A stretch of 34,953 bases of DNA from Acaricomes phytoseiuli DSM 14247 (GCF_000376245.1 NZ_AQXM01000042.1:1-34953), one strand, 5' to 3'; shown: positions 18,230 to 27,713, numbered from the stretch's first letter. Notes: generated by a model not told the origin, from the sequence alone. Program-made: numbers and translations.

Positions 18230-18236
18230 TCCTTGT

Positions 18237-18455
18237 ATGGGAAGCCGTGATTTTCCGCGAAGGTCATTTTTATCCGTGGGCCTGGTCTCAGCCGGTTCGG
18301 TGGCTCTGCTGGGCACGGCGCAGAGCGCTTTCGCCGAAGCCTCGCTTCCGTCCCCGCCCGCTGACCCGGTCGGCGTGGACACTCGGATGACCTCCGAGGG
18401 CACCTGGGTCTCGGATGCCAGTGCCGGCCTGGGCTGTCCGCTAGGGAAAGGCTAA
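18237..18455 (+). CDS. Tat signal peptide ORF upstream of amidase
   Basis: A 72-residue frame. It opens with a twin-arginine signal: SRDFPRRSFLSVG, a hydrophobic stretch VSAGSVALLGTAQ, and an AFA-EA cleavage site near residue 32. About 40 further residues lack any domain and end GLGCPLGKG. The stop TAA at 18453-18455 is followed in the same frame, two codons on, by the amidase ATG. The likely origin is a single exported amidase of about 224 residues that acquired a nonsense codon. A separately made short secreted protein is possible but less likely. Confidence 0.6.
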   Translation: MGSRDFPRRSFLSVGLVSAGSVALLGTAQSAFAEASLPSPPADPVGVDTRMTSEGTWVSDASAGLGCPLGKG

Positions 18456-18458
18456 GTC

Positions 18459-18911
18459 ATGGTTCCCGTGAAATGGTTCCCCTCGCCGAATTACACCGGC
18501 GGGAGGCAAGGCAGCCGGGTGGAGTTCATCGTCATCCATTACATCGTGGGCACTCTGGCCGCAGCCGATGCCACTTTCACGAAGGCCAGCAGCCAGGTGA
18601 GCGCGCATTACGGCATCGGCGAAGGCGAGCTGCATCAGTATGTGAGCGAGCTGAACACCGCGTGGCATGCGGGTAATTTCAATATCAATACCCGCAGCAT
18701 CGGCATCGAGCATTCGGCGGATCCGAATCGGGCTCCTGACGAATTCACCTACAACACGTCGATTGAGCTCTGTGCTCAGACCTGCCGGAAGTACGGGCTG
18801 AATCCGCGTACCGCGATCATCCCGCATAAGCAGATTGTCGCCACCCAGTGCCCGGGCACCGTCAATATCCAGCGGATCATCGACGGCACTGCCCGGGCGC
18901 TGGGAGTCTGA
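18459..18911 (+). CDS. N-acetylmuramoyl-L-alanine amidase, phage-endolysin-like
   Basis: A 150-residue Amidase_2/PGRP-type zinc amidase that cleaves the stem peptide from muramic acid. Zinc ligands are visible: His27 in VIHYIVG, His123 in IIPHKQI and Cys131 in ATQCPG. The substrate-groove segments TAWHAGN and SIGIEHS are present, and the whole resembles endolysins of actinobacteriophages. As encoded it has no signal peptide, because the Tat signal is in the preceding ORF in the same frame, cut off by TAA. Without export, its target is the cytoplasmic face of the wall only. The ATG has no clear ribosome site, so translation may depend on coupling. Confidence 0.82.
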   Translation: MVPVKWFPSPNYTGGRQGSRVEFIVIHYIVGTLAAADATFTKASSQVSAHYGIGEGELHQYVSELNTAWHAGNFNINTRSIGIEHSADPNRAPDEFTYNTSIELCAQTCRKYGLNPRTAIIPHKQIVATQCPGTVNIQRIIDGTARALGV

Positions 18912-18920
18912 ACAAGCGGC

Positions 18921-19046
18921 CTAGGAGGGCGAAGCCTGCCACATCCTCAGGATGAAGCCGCCCGCGACGGCGGTGACGGCCAGAAGCACTGCCCAGCCGA
19001 ACAGCCGCCAAGCCCAGCGGGCTGGCAGGTCATCGCCATCAGCCAT
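18921..19046 (-). CDS. Small single-pass membrane protein
   Basis: A 41-residue protein with one hydrophobic helix (WRLFGWAVLLAVTAVAGG) and a short polar tail. It follows the DUF1048 gene on the same strand. ATG 19046 is preferred; an in-frame GTG 19103 would give a longer form overlapping no other gene's stop except DUF1048's end region. Function is unknown. In an operon with PadR and DUF1048, it could be a membrane partner of that regulated module. Confidence 0.5.
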   Translation of the reverse strand: MADGDDLPARWAWRLFGWAVLLAVTAVAGGFILRMWQASPS

Positions 19047-19077
19047 GCGGATACCCCGTTCTGAAGTACTGGCCTGT

Positions 19078-19446
19078 TTACTCGGCTGATTCTGCTCCGT
19101 CACCAGCCGCGCGGTCAATAGCGGTGATCAGCCTTCGGCGCTCTTTGCTGATCCACTGGCCGTCCGTGTAGTTTTTTATGAAGGTCTCCGCGAAGTCCAC
19201 CGGATCTTCGCCGATGAGGGAGCGGATCGGGGTCTGCTCTGCTGCGGCCTCTTCGAAGAGATCGGCGAGGTCTCCCAGCATGGTGACCAGGACGTCGCCC
19301 TGTGAAATAGCGCCGAAGTACATGAAGTATCTTCCCAATGCTTCGGCGGCCGTGCGGTAGTTCTCCGGCAGGGCCGCGATTCGGGCTTTGTTCTCCCGCC
19401 AGCGCCGTTTATCGGCGAGATCCCCGGTGATTTTTTCGATGAGCAT
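19078..19446 (-). CDS. DUF1048 family protein
   Basis: A 122-residue helical protein matching the DUF1048 pattern: KITGDLADKRRWRENKARIA at the N-terminus, LPENYRTAAEALGRYFMYFG, then LEDLFEE-like acidic region and a basic end ISKERRRLITAIDRA. Such genes nearly always follow a PadR regulator, as here, one base after padR. Family function is not established. The ATG at 19446 is supported by the tight spacing. Confidence 0.85.
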   Translation of the reverse strand: MLIEKITGDLADKRRWRENKARIAALPENYRTAAEALGRYFMYFGAISQGDVLVTMLGDLADLFEEAAAEQTPIRSLIGEDPVDFAETFIKNYTDGQWISKERRRLITAIDRAAGDGAESAE

Positions 19447-19447
19447 G

Positions 19448-19777
19448 TTATTTCCCTTCGTTGCGGAGTTGAGCGAGACGGTCGGTCAGGGAATCCCAGG
19501 TCGACCAGAATTCGGAGAGGTACGCTGCGCCCTTGTCGTTGAGGGCGTACACCTTGCGCGGCGGCCCTTTTTCCGAGGGCACTTTGTTGACATTGACCAG
19601 ACCGCGCTGCTCGATCCGGATGAGCAGGGCATAGATCGTGCCTTCGGCGATATCGGCGAATCCCTGTTTCCGCAGGCGGGCGGTGATCTCATACCCGTAA
19701 GCGGGGCGCCGGGTCAGAAAAGCTAGAACAACGCCCTCCAGAACGCCTTTGAGCATCTCTGTCGTCTGTTTGCCCAT
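19448..19777 (-). CDS. PadR family transcriptional regulator
   Basis: A 109-residue winged-helix regulator of the PadR family. It shows LKGVLEGVVLAFLTRRPAYG, YEITARLRKQGFADIAEGTI with recognition helix, YALLIRIEQRGLV and the wing KGPPRKVYALNDKG. A C-terminal helix mediates dimerisation. AGGAGG sits seven bases before ATG 19777. It directly precedes the DUF1048 gene and lies behind a strong palindrome at 19792-19810, so self-repression is likely. Confidence 0.92.
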   Translation of the reverse strand: MGKQTTEMLKGVLEGVVLAFLTRRPAYGYEITARLRKQGFADIAEGTIYALLIRIEQRGLVNVNKVPSEKGPPRKVYALNDKGAAYLSEFWSTWDSLTDRLAQLRNEGK

Positions 19778-19785
19778 AGAAACCT

Positions 19786-19839
19786 CCTGGCTACTCAGTA
19801 TTACTGAGTACTGCTATATAGAAACACTGAATAGCCAGG
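19786..19839. promoter_or_regulatory. PadR promoter/operator: 9-bp palindrome inside a 14-bp inverted repeat
   Basis: TACTCAGTA-T-TACTGAGTA (19792-19810) is a perfect inverted repeat with a one-base centre. It lies within a second, wider repeat: CCTGGCTACTCAGT (19786-19799) against ACTGAATAGCCAGG (19826-19839), 13 of 14 matching. TATATA at 19815-19820 would be the -10 element of padR on the minus strand, putting the operator over the transcription start. Confidence 0.7.
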
Positions 19840-19872
19840 TTGCAACTGCTCCGTAAGCCGGGGGAGGGCGGC

Positions 19873-22566
19873 TCAGCCGGTCGCGTCGATAACTGCCAGC
19901 TGGGCCCTTAGATCGCGTAGCGCCTGGTCCTGACCTTCAAGAATGATCCGGCGCAGGCCGCCTGGAGCCTGGGGGTGTTGCGCGAGCCAGGAGGTGGCGC
20001 GCTGCGGAAGTCGGTGATCCTCGGCGGCGAGTCCTGCCCTGGCATCTTCACCGGGGAAGAGCTCTTTGATGATGCGGCTCGCGATTTCGATGCTGTGCTG
20101 CTCCCAGATGGTCTCCAGCAGGTCGAAGTACTGGTCGTCGTATTCTTCCCTGAGCCGTGATGGCCCGGCGCGGAAGCCGCTCAGCCGGGCGCTGATCTCA
20201 TCATTGGACAGCCGGTTAGTCGAGCTGTCTTCGGTCAACACCGAGCCCAGTACGCTGCGCCAGGCTTCCGCTTTGGCCTCGGCCAGAGGGCGGGCCTCCA
20301 GCGCCAGCTGCAGGCCAGTAGCCGCGACGGAGCCGCGATCATGGGAAAGCTGCTGCTCCAGCTCGGAGCGGCCCATGTTTCCTAGGGCTGCCAGGCTGCC
20401 GAGAATCCGCCAGCGCAGATCGGTGTCCACCACCAGACCTTCCGGCCCTTCAGCAGCCAGTAACTGGTGCAGCTTCGGTACGAGCGCATCGCGACCGGCC
20501 TCGGCTCCGGGGAGTCCCGAAGCAGCCAGGCCTCGGGCCCAGGCCAGTTGTGCATCGCTGCCGGGCTCGGCTGCTTCCAGCTGCTCGATCAGCGTGCTGA
20601 TGAACTGTTTGCGGAGCGCCTCGCGGCCCTGCTGCGGCGCATAGTGCTCCAGCGCGGAGAGTGCGTTCTCCAGCAGCCCGGAGAGCACCGAGACATCGGT
20701 TTCCCCGGCTGCATGCCGGCTGACGGCTGCCATGTAGTCCGCAGCGGGGAGAATTCCGTCCCGGCAGAGATTCCACAGTGCCGACCAGCACAGGGCACGG
20801 GCGAGCGGATCCTGCAGAGCGGATAACCCAGGGGGCTCATTCCCGAGCAGCGCGCCCAGCGAGCCCGCATCAAGGCGGATCTTCGCATAGCTGAGATCAT
20901 CGTCGTTGAGCAGCAGCACGGCAGGGCGGCGAGCGCCGGCCAGCTCGGGAACCTCAGTCCATTCACCGTCCACCTCAACGGGTATCGAGGCGGTGCGGAC
21001 CAGCCCGCCCTGCCCGTCGTCGTCATAGCAGCCGAGGTTCAGCCGGTGCGGGCGGAAAGCCTTCTCACCGGTGACCGGATCGAGTGCTTCCTGACGCACT
21101 CGGACCCGTTGCATGCTATTGCCGTCTGCCTGGATCTCCAGGCTCAGCGTGGAGATCCCGGAATTGCGCAGCCAGCGCCGAGCCCAATCGGACATATCCC
21201 GCCCCGATGCCTCGCTCAGCACCGTCAAGAAGTCATCCAGCGTGGTGTTCCCGAAAGCATGCTGTCTGAAGTACGTCCGGGCCGCACTGAAGAACGCCTC
21301 CGAGCCCACATACGCCACTAATTGCTTGAGGACTGAAGCCCCCTTGGCGTAGGTGATGCCGTCGAAGTTCTGCTTAGCGGCTTCCAGATCCACGATATCG
21401 GCGACGATCGGGTGCGTCGTGGGCAGCTGGTCCTGCGAATACGCCCAGGCTTTGCGACGATTGGCGAAGGCGACCCAGGAGGCCTCTGCCCAGTCCGTCG
21501 CATCGGCGACGGCACGGGTGCCCATGTAGTCGGCAAAAGATTCCTTGAGCCACAGGTCATCCCACCAGCGCATCGTGACCAGATCGCCGAACCACATATG
21601 CGCCATCTCATGCAGCAGAGTATTGGCCCGCTGCTGGTACTGGGCGTCCGTTCCCCGGGAGGTGAAGACATAGTCGTCGGTGAAGGTCACCAGGCCCGGA
21701 TTCTCCATAGCGCCCAGGTTGTACTCGGGGACGAAAGCCTGATCGTACTTGCCGAAGGGGTAGGGGTACTGGAAGGCGCCGTGGAAGTAGTCCAACCCTT
21801 TGCGCGTCAGTTCGAAGATCGCCTCGGCGTCGAACTTCTCTGCGGCGGAGGATCGGCAATAAGCAGCCAAGGCGATGCCCTCGGGGTGCGTGGGGCCAGA
21901 CCAGGAGCTTTCGAACTTCGCGTACTGCCCGGCGATGACGCAGGTGATGTAACTGGAGATCGGCTCCGTCTGCGCGAAATGCCAGTGGTTCAAAGAGGCC
22001 TCGCCGGGGGTCTCTGAGCGGCTTTCCTCGGCTCCGTTGGAGGCCACCTGCCACTCCTGCGGGGCGATCACATCGAAACGGTAAGTCGCTTTGAGGTCCG
22101 GCTGCTCGAAGTTGGCGAATACCCTCCGGGCGTCCGCGGGCTCGTACTGTGTGTAGAGGTAGATCTTGCCGTCTTCCGGATCGACGAAGCGGTGCAGGCC
22201 CTCACCGGAGCGAGAATAAGCAGCGGTGGCCTCGATGATGACCTGGTTGCGCTCATGCAGCCCCGACAGCTGGATTCGAGCGCCGTCATAGGCGATGGCT
22301 CCGCTATCCAGCTCAACGCCGTTCAGCGTCACGCACTCGACGGAATGGCCGATGAAGTCCACGAAGGTATCGGAGCCGCCAGCCGCCTCCAAATCGATCA
22401 CGGTGCGGCTGCTGAACCCGGCATCAGGGGAATCCACGGCGGTGCGCAGGTCCAGGCTCACGGTATAGCCGCGAACGGTGATCAGCCGGGCGCGCTCAGC
22501 CGCTTCGGCACGGCTGAGATTGCGGGCGCGGGAGGACGGTGAAACAGGAGCGGAGGAATCAGACAC
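19873..22566 (-). CDS. pepN: Aminopeptidase N (M1 family)
   Basis: An 897-residue zinc metallopeptidase that removes N-terminal residues from peptides. The exopeptidase motif GAMEN is near residue 284 and the zinc motif HEMAHMWFGD near 318 with the Glu ligand in LWLKESFADY. A catalytic Tyr lies further on (TYAKGASVL). The C-terminal half is the helical ERAP1_C type domain. GTG 22566 is the only workable start: a stop codon lies four codons upstream. The N-terminus is about 16 residues longer than the usual NLSRAEA beginning. It is cytoplasmic, with no signal peptide. Confidence 0.93.
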   Translation of the reverse strand: MSDSSAPVSPSSRARNLSRAEAAERARLITVRGYTVSLDLRTAVDSPDAGFSSRTVIDLEAAGGSDTFVDFIGHSVECVTLNGVELDSGAIAYDGARIQLSGLHERNQVIIEATAAYSRSGEGLHRFVDPEDGKIYLYTQYEPADARRVFANFEQPDLKATYRFDVIAPQEWQVASNGAEESRSETPGEASLNHWHFAQTEPISSYITCVIAGQYAKFESSWSGPTHPEGIALAAYCRSSAAEKFDAEAIFELTRKGLDYFHGAFQYPYPFGKYDQAFVPEYNLGAMENPGLVTFTDDYVFTSRGTDAQYQQRANTLLHEMAHMWFGDLVTMRWWDDLWLKESFADYMGTRAVADATDWAEASWVAFANRRKAWAYSQDQLPTTHPIVADIVDLEAAKQNFDGITYAKGASVLKQLVAYVGSEAFFSAARTYFRQHAFGNTTLDDFLTVLSEASGRDMSDWARRWLRNSGISTLSLEIQADGNSMQRVRVRQEALDPVTGEKAFRPHRLNLGCYDDDGQGGLVRTASIPVEVDGEWTEVPELAGARRPAVLLLNDDDLSYAKIRLDAGSLGALLGNEPPGLSALQDPLARALCWSALWNLCRDGILPAADYMAAVSRHAAGETDVSVLSGLLENALSALEHYAPQQGREALRKQFISTLIEQLEAAEPGSDAQLAWARGLAASGLPGAEAGRDALVPKLHQLLAAEGPEGLVVDTDLRWRILGSLAALGNMGRSELEQQLSHDRGSVAATGLQLALEARPLAEAKAEAWRSVLGSVLTEDSSTNRLSNDEISARLSGFRAGPSRLREEYDDQYFDLLETIWEQHSIEIASRIIKELFPGEDARAGLAAEDHRLPQRATSWLAQHPQAPGGLRRIILEGQDQALRDLRAQLAVIDATG

Positions 22567-22595
22567 CCGTTCATCTCATCACAAGCAGGGCCGGG

Positions 22596-24092
22596 CTACC
22601 AAGGGCTCGGCTGGTAATCCTTCAGGAAGCAGCCGTAGAGATCTGTGCCGGCCTCGCCCATCACGATCGGATCGTAGACCCGGGCGGCGCCGTCCACCAG
22701 ATCCAGTGGGGCGTGGAAGCCCTCCTCCGCGAGCCGGACCTTGGTGTAATGCGGGCGTTCATCGGTGATCCATCCGGTATCCACCGCGGTCATCAGGAGC
22801 TGATCGGTCTCGAACATCTCCCCGGCGCTCGTCCGAGTCAGCATATTCAGCCCCGCCTTGGCCATATTGGTATGCGGATGCCCCGGCCCCTTGTACTTTC
22901 GGGAGAACTGGCCCTCCATCGCCGAGACATTCACGATGTACTTCCGCCGCGCGGTGGAGCGCCTCAGCGCCGGGCGCAACTGCGAGACCAGCAGAAAAGG
23001 TGCCGTCACATTGCACAGCTGCACTTCGAGCATTTCCAGCGGATCCACCTGCTCGACCACCTGCGTCCAGGAATTGATATGGTCCAGATCCGGGACCAGC
23101 CCGCCGGCATCGATAGCGGTTCCTGCCGCGACCCGCTCGGGGCTCGCAGAGCCGGCGGCCAGCGCCAGTGCGGTGAGCTCCTCCGCCGTGATCGCATTCT
23201 GGGCCAGCACCGGGTGGCTGCTCGCGCTCTCCGCGAGCGCCAGCGGGTGCCGGTCATGAGCATGCCCGAAGCTGCGGATCCGCGGCCAGGCAGGGTTCGC
23301 CTCAGCGCCTGGCAGAGCGTGCTTTAGAGGCTGCTGTTCCGCGTCGATCAAGGACTGGTAAGCGCCGGGGGAGCGGCGGACGGTCTGCGCGGCATTGTTG
23401 ATGATGATGTCGAGCGGCCCCTCGGCGTTGAGAGTCTCGGTCAGCGAAAGCACCTGAGCCGGGTCGCGCAGATCGATCCCGACGATCTCCAGCCGGTCCA
23501 GCCAGTCCGCTGCATCCTCCATCGCGGCGAATCGCCGAGCCGCATCCTGGGGGAACCGGGTGGTGATCACGGTATGCGCGCCATCGCGCAGCAGGCGCAG
23601 AGCGATGTACATGCCGATCTTGGCGCGGCCTCCCGTGAGCAGGGCACGCTTGCCGCGCAGATCGGTGCGGGCATCGCGTTTGCCGTGACTGAACGCTGCG
23701 CAGTCCGGGCAGAGCTGGTGGTAGAAGTGATCGACCTGTGTGTACTGCTCCTTACAGATGTAACAGGCCTGCGGCTTGATGAGCACACCGGCGATCTGGC
23801 CCGTTGCGGAGGAACGCAGCTTATTGCCGCGGGTCTCATCGTCGATCCGGTTCGGTGCCGCGGTCGCGGTGCGTTCCAGAACCGCCTGATCAGCGGCGTT
23901 GACGGCGTCCCGTTTGGTGGTCCGCCGGTGCCGCTTGACGGCCTTGAACATCTTGCCGGTCGCTCTGCGGACCTCGACGAACCGGGGATCCTGCTCATCG
24001 AGAAGATGAACCGTCGATAAGACTTCGACGGCGATGCGGATCCGTTCGGCGTTGAGCTGTTCGGGGTCAGCAGATGATTCTGAAGTGCTCAC
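22596..24092 (-). CDS. Large SDR with N-terminal zinc-finger region, atypical active site
   Basis: A 498-residue protein. The first ~140 residues are helical and basic, then carry a probable zinc site (CYICKEQ near residue 110 and LCPDC near 130). The short-chain dehydrogenase domain begins at [20 protein letters not shown] and has NNAAQT, a Ser in VNVSAMEGQ, and [12 protein letters not shown] where YxxxK is expected, so the catalytic Tyr is Thr (TxxxK). The extra segment between strands is long (about 80 residues). I recall similar large SDR proteins in scattered bacteria and fungi but know no function. The start is GTG 24092. It follows the gadB pseudogene by 33 bases and could once have been cotranscribed. 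Confidence 0.75.
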   Translation of the reverse strand: MSTSESSADPEQLNAERIRIAVEVLSTVHLLDEQDPRFVEVRRATGKMFKAVKRHRRTTKRDAVNAADQAVLERTATAAPNRIDDETRGNKLRSSATGQIAGVLIKPQACYICKEQYTQVDHFYHQLCPDCAAFSHGKRDARTDLRGKRALLTGGRAKIGMYIALRLLRDGAHTVITTRFPQDAARRFAAMEDAADWLDRLEIVGIDLRDPAQVLSLTETLNAEGPLDIIINNAAQTVRRSPGAYQSLIDAEQQPLKHALPGAEANPAWPRIRSFGHAHDRHPLALAESASSHPVLAQNAITAEELTALALAAGSASPERVAAGTAIDAGGLVPDLDHINSWTQVVEQVDPLEMLEVQLCNVTAPFLLVSQLRPALRRSTARRKYIVNVSAMEGQFSRKYKGPGHPHTNMAKAGLNMLTRTSAGEMFETDQLLMTAVDTGWITDERPHYTKVRLAEEGFHAPLDLVDGAARVYDPIVMGEAGTDLYGCFLKDYQPSPW

Positions 24093-24125
24093 CGATTGAT
24101 GGTACCGGTAAGCGCGGCGAGGGCT

Positions 24126-25545
24126 TTAATGGTGGAAGGTGCAGCGGGAGGCATCAGACGCCGGAGTGTGCCGGGTCTGTCGGTCCTCCGACTGGGATTC
24201 CAGGAACGCCACCTGCGAGCGCAGATCAGCGAGGAAGTCCAGGGCCATATCTTTGCTGAAGCCGCTGCGCACCACGATCCGCTGCACGGTGATCTGCTCC
24301 AGATCAGCGGGCAGCGGATAGGAAGGCACCTGCCAGCCGAACATCCGCAGCCGGTCGGAGAGGTCGTAGAGCGTCCAGCTCGCCTGATGATCTTCTTTGA
24401 GCCGCCAGGCGAAGACCGGGATATCAGATCCGTCGTTCCAGAGCTCGAAGGGTTCCATCGCGCCGATCTCCGCGGCCAGCTGCTGAGCGATCTGGCGCGA
24501 GGTCTGCTGCACTTCGGTGAACCCTTCACGGCCCAGTCGGAGGAACTGGTAGTACTGCAGGAGCACCTGCGCCCCGGCCGGGAGAAGTTCAGTGCGAACG
24601 TGGGCATATCCCCGCCCAGATAGCTGACCCGGAAGATCAGATCTTCTGGGAGGAATTCCTCAGCCCGCCAGAGCGCCCAGCCGACCCCCGGGTACACCAG
24701 CCCGTATTTATGCCCGGAGGTGTTGATCGAGACCACTCGTGGCACCCGGAAGTCCCAGGCCAGATCCGGCTGCAGGAACGGTGCGACCATACCTCCCTAG
24801 GCTGCATCGACGTGGATCTCCACGTTCAGGCCGGTTTTTCTTCGATCCGATCCAGGGCCTCGGAGATTTGCTGCACTGGTTCGTACATGCCGGTGTAGGT
24901 AACTCCCATGATGGCTACCACGCCGATGGTGTTCTCATCGATGTAGTCTTCCAGTTGGTAGCCATCCAGGACTTTATGCTCGGCGCTGATCGGGACATAC
25001 CGCACCTCGACGTCCCAGTAATTGCAGAATTTCTCCCAGCACACCTGAACCGCGGAGCTGAGCACCAGATTCGGCCGCTCAGCGGATTTTCCCTCTGCCC
25101 GGCGACGCTGTTGCCAGCGCCGTTTGAGCGCCAGACCGCCCAGCATGCAGGCCTCGGAGGAGCCCACGGTCGAGGTCCCGATGCTCTTCGCGGGGTCCGG
25201 GGCGTGCCAGAGATCGGCGAGGATCCGCCAGCAGCGCTCTTCGACTTCGGCGGTATGCGGGTACTCGTCCTTGTCGATCATGTTCTTCGCGGCGTTCTCC
25301 GTCGCGAGGCGGTCCGCATAGGGGTCCATCCAGGTGCCCACGAAAGTCGCCAGGTTCTGCCGGGCATTGCCGTCAAGCATCGCGGTATCGTGGACGATCT
25401 GATAGGCGGTTTCCGGCAGCGATGATTCTCCGCGCAGGTGATATCGCGGGAATTCGCTCCGCTCTCCAGGTCGGGTGAATAAGGGGCTCAGTTCAATGCT
25501 GGCATCCTGACTGAAATCACCGTCGGTTGATTGTCCTGGCGCCAT
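24126..25545 (-). pseudogene. gadB: Glutamate decarboxylase, three inactivating lesions
   Basis: The intact gene would encode a PLP enzyme of about 470 residues that turns glutamate into GABA with proton uptake. Family pieces are all present in three frames: [46 protein letters not shown] with the PLP Lys, and a C-terminal [17 protein letters not shown]-type segment. Three lesions break it. (1) Five A's at 24835-24839 where six are needed to read EEKTGLNVE. (2) TAG at 24797-24799 where TCG (Ser of DAASGG) is expected. (3) Four C's at 24572-24575, one short, at SRPGAQVLLQ. The start is ATG 25545. No glutamate/GABA antiporter is nearby. It is clearly dead unless the read has repeated errors. 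Confidence 0.92.
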
Positions 25546-25580
25546 TCCCTGAGCCCCTTCTCGGTGGTTGAGCGGCTTGT

Positions 25581-27713
25581 TCAGCGGCTGTTCCTCTTCG
25601 CTTCTTGTTTCTGCCGCATGAGTACGATCTTCTCATCAACCGGGGCATCGCCACTGGCTCGCAGGCGCCGGTAGTAGTCAGCGGCTTCGTCCTGCCGTTC
25701 CTGTTCCGCGCCGGAGGAGATCGGGGCCCTGAGGTGGTCCTGGGTGTAGCCGAACGCTTCGACGAGGTCCAGGGCGTGCGGGCGGAGCCGGCTCAGCAGC
25801 CGGTTGATGTATTCGCCCACGGTCCGCGCCCGCTGCATGGACAGCCTGCCGTTCATCAGGTACCAGGCCAGATGCTTCTCGATCAGGCCCAGGCCGAAGA
25901 GATCGCGCAGCCAGGTCATGATCTCCCGCGTCTTGGCATCCTCGATGCGCTCCAGGCCACGGGTGAAGGCTTCCCACTGCAGCAGCTCAGCGTGCGCCCG
26001 GGCGGCTTCCACGAGCTCATTCTGGTGCTGATTGAAGATCTTCGCGCCTTCGCTGCGGGGCAGCTTCGCGGCATCCTTGAGGGCGCCTCCCACCTCGCCC
26101 ACCATGCTCTGCACTCGGTCGGTGAGCAGCGCCCGCTGGGTCTCGGTCTCCTTGAGTGCCTGCGCGGAGCGCTGCACGAAGCCGGTATCGGCGACGAACT
26201 GGGCCACCTGACGCAAACCGCTCTTATTGAGCGCCAGATCAGTGGCCTGGCCCGCCGCATAACGGGCCAGCACGCCGACGTCAAGGTTGCGGAACTCCTT
26301 GGCGTAGTCGGTCAGCAGCCGCTTGGCCACCAGCTGCAGCAGGATCGTGTTATCACCTTCGAAGGTGGCGTAGATATCCAGATCGGCGCGGAGCGAGGTG
26401 AACCGGTTCTCGATGAGGAACCCGGCCCCTCCGCAAGCTTCCCGGCATTCCTGCAGGGTGTCCAACGCATGCCAGGTGGACAGCGACTTCAGCGCTGCTG
26501 CGAGGGTCTCCAGATCCTCCCGGTCCTCATCGGTGTCATGTTCGCCGGAGAACACCCCGTCGAATTTCTCCAGCAGCTCCTCGTGCGCGAAGCTTGCCGC
26601 ATACGTCGTCGCCAGCAGCGGCAGCAGCCGGCGCTGGTGCCGCTGGTAATCCAGTAGCACTTCCTCTTCGATATCGGAGGTCGCGTTGAACTGCCGGCGC
26701 TGTGCCGCGTAGGGGATGGCGATCTGCAAGGCCAGTTTCGAGGCGGCTACGGCTGCGCCGTCCAGGGAGACACGGCCCTGCACCAGGGTGCCGATCATGG
26801 TGAAGAAGCGCCGCCCCGGGCTGGAGATGGGGGAGGTGTAGTTGCCCTCAGCGTCGACGTCACCGTAGCGGTTGAGCAGATTAGTGCGGGGGATCCGAAC
26901 CTGGTTGAAGTGCAACCGGCCGTTATCGATGCCGTTCAGCCCGCCCTTGATGCCATCGTCTTCACCGCCGATGCCCTCCAGGAACTCTTTGGTGAGCGGA
27001 TCGCGCAGTGGGACGTAGAAGGCGTGGACGCCGTGATTGACACCGTGCGTGATGAGCTGTGCGAAGACCACGGCGGCTAGGCCGTCCACCGCAGCATTGC
27101 CGATGTAATCCTTCCAGGCGGCCCGGAAGGGGGTGTGGATCACGAACTCGTCGGTATCCAGGTCATAGGTGGCGGTGGTGCCGATGGATGCGACATCGGA
27201 GCCGTGGCCGGTTTCGGTCATTGCGAAGCACCCGGGAATCTCCAGGCTCATGATCCCAGGAAGCCATTTGTCCTGGTGCTCCTGGCTGCCCAGATGCATC
27301 ACCGCGGCGCCGAAGAGCCCCCACTGCACTCCGGCCTTGATCTGCACGGAGGGATCGGCGGTGACGAGTTCCGCGAAGCCGGCCACATTGGCGCCGTGGT
27401 CCTCCTGTCCGCCGAGCCGCTTGGGGAAGGCGCGGTGCACGGCCTTCAGGTCCACCATCATCTTCAGCGTGTGGAAAGTCCGTTCCCGCTGTTCATGATG
27501 AGTGAGCCCTTCTACTTTATGGGCGTCAGGGTGTGCCGCTGCGACCCGGGCCATTCTGCGGGCCTCGGCCCAACGCCCCAAGAGAAGCTCGCTGAGCGCC
27601 GCGATATGGATATGTTCTGGATCCCGCTCGGGCCGGTTCTTCTCGGTTTCCTTGGCCGCTTCCACAGCGGCCTCGAGCTGGTCTAGGAGCTCGGTGTTAG
27701 CGGTTTCGGTCAT
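25581..27713 (-). CDS. Acyl-CoA oxidase/dehydrogenase family enzyme
   Basis: A 710-residue flavoenzyme of the acyl-CoA oxidase type. It has an N-terminal helical ACOX domain (residues about 30-110), CFAMTETGHGSDV in the FAD/substrate region, the Glu-bearing REACGGAGFL and FEGDNTILLQ later, and a long C-terminal helical domain. It oxidises acyl-CoA to trans-2-enoyl-CoA; as an oxidase it would give H2O2, as a dehydrogenase pass electrons on. The choice is not decidable here. ATG 27713 is preferred because AAGGA is five bases before it; its first base is shared with the TetR stop (TGATG). It belongs to the divergent beta-oxidation regulon. Confidence 0.85.
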   Translation of the reverse strand: MTETANTELLDQLEAAVEAAKETEKNRPERDPEHIHIAALSELLLGRWAEARRMARVAAAHPDAHKVEGLTHHEQRERTFHTLKMMVDLKAVHRAFPKRLGGQEDHGANVAGFAELVTADPSVQIKAGVQWGLFGAAVMHLGSQEHQDKWLPGIMSLEIPGCFAMTETGHGSDVASIGTTATYDLDTDEFVIHTPFRAAWKDYIGNAAVDGLAAVVFAQLITHGVNHGVHAFYVPLRDPLTKEFLEGIGGEDDGIKGGLNGIDNGRLHFNQVRIPRTNLLNRYGDVDAEGNYTSPISSPGRRFFTMIGTLVQGRVSLDGAAVAASKLALQIAIPYAAQRRQFNATSDIEEEVLLDYQRHQRRLLPLLATTYAASFAHEELLEKFDGVFSGEHDTDEDREDLETLAAALKSLSTWHALDTLQECREACGGAGFLIENRFTSLRADLDIYATFEGDNTILLQLVAKRLLTDYAKEFRNLDVGVLARYAAGQATDLALNKSGLRQVAQFVADTGFVQRSAQALKETETQRALLTDRVQSMVGEVGGALKDAAKLPRSEGAKIFNQHQNELVEAARAHAELLQWEAFTRGLERIEDAKTREIMTWLRDLFGLGLIEKHLAWYLMNGRLSMQRARTVGEYINRLLSRLRPHALDLVEAFGYTQDHLRAPISSGAEQERQDEAADYYRRLRASGDAPVDEKIVLMRQKQEAKRNSR

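Noticed and set aside
25605-26657. 350-codon plus-strand frame inside the acyl-CoA oxidase
   Set aside because: Antisense shadow of a gene with clear motifs; no ribosome site or recognisable domain.
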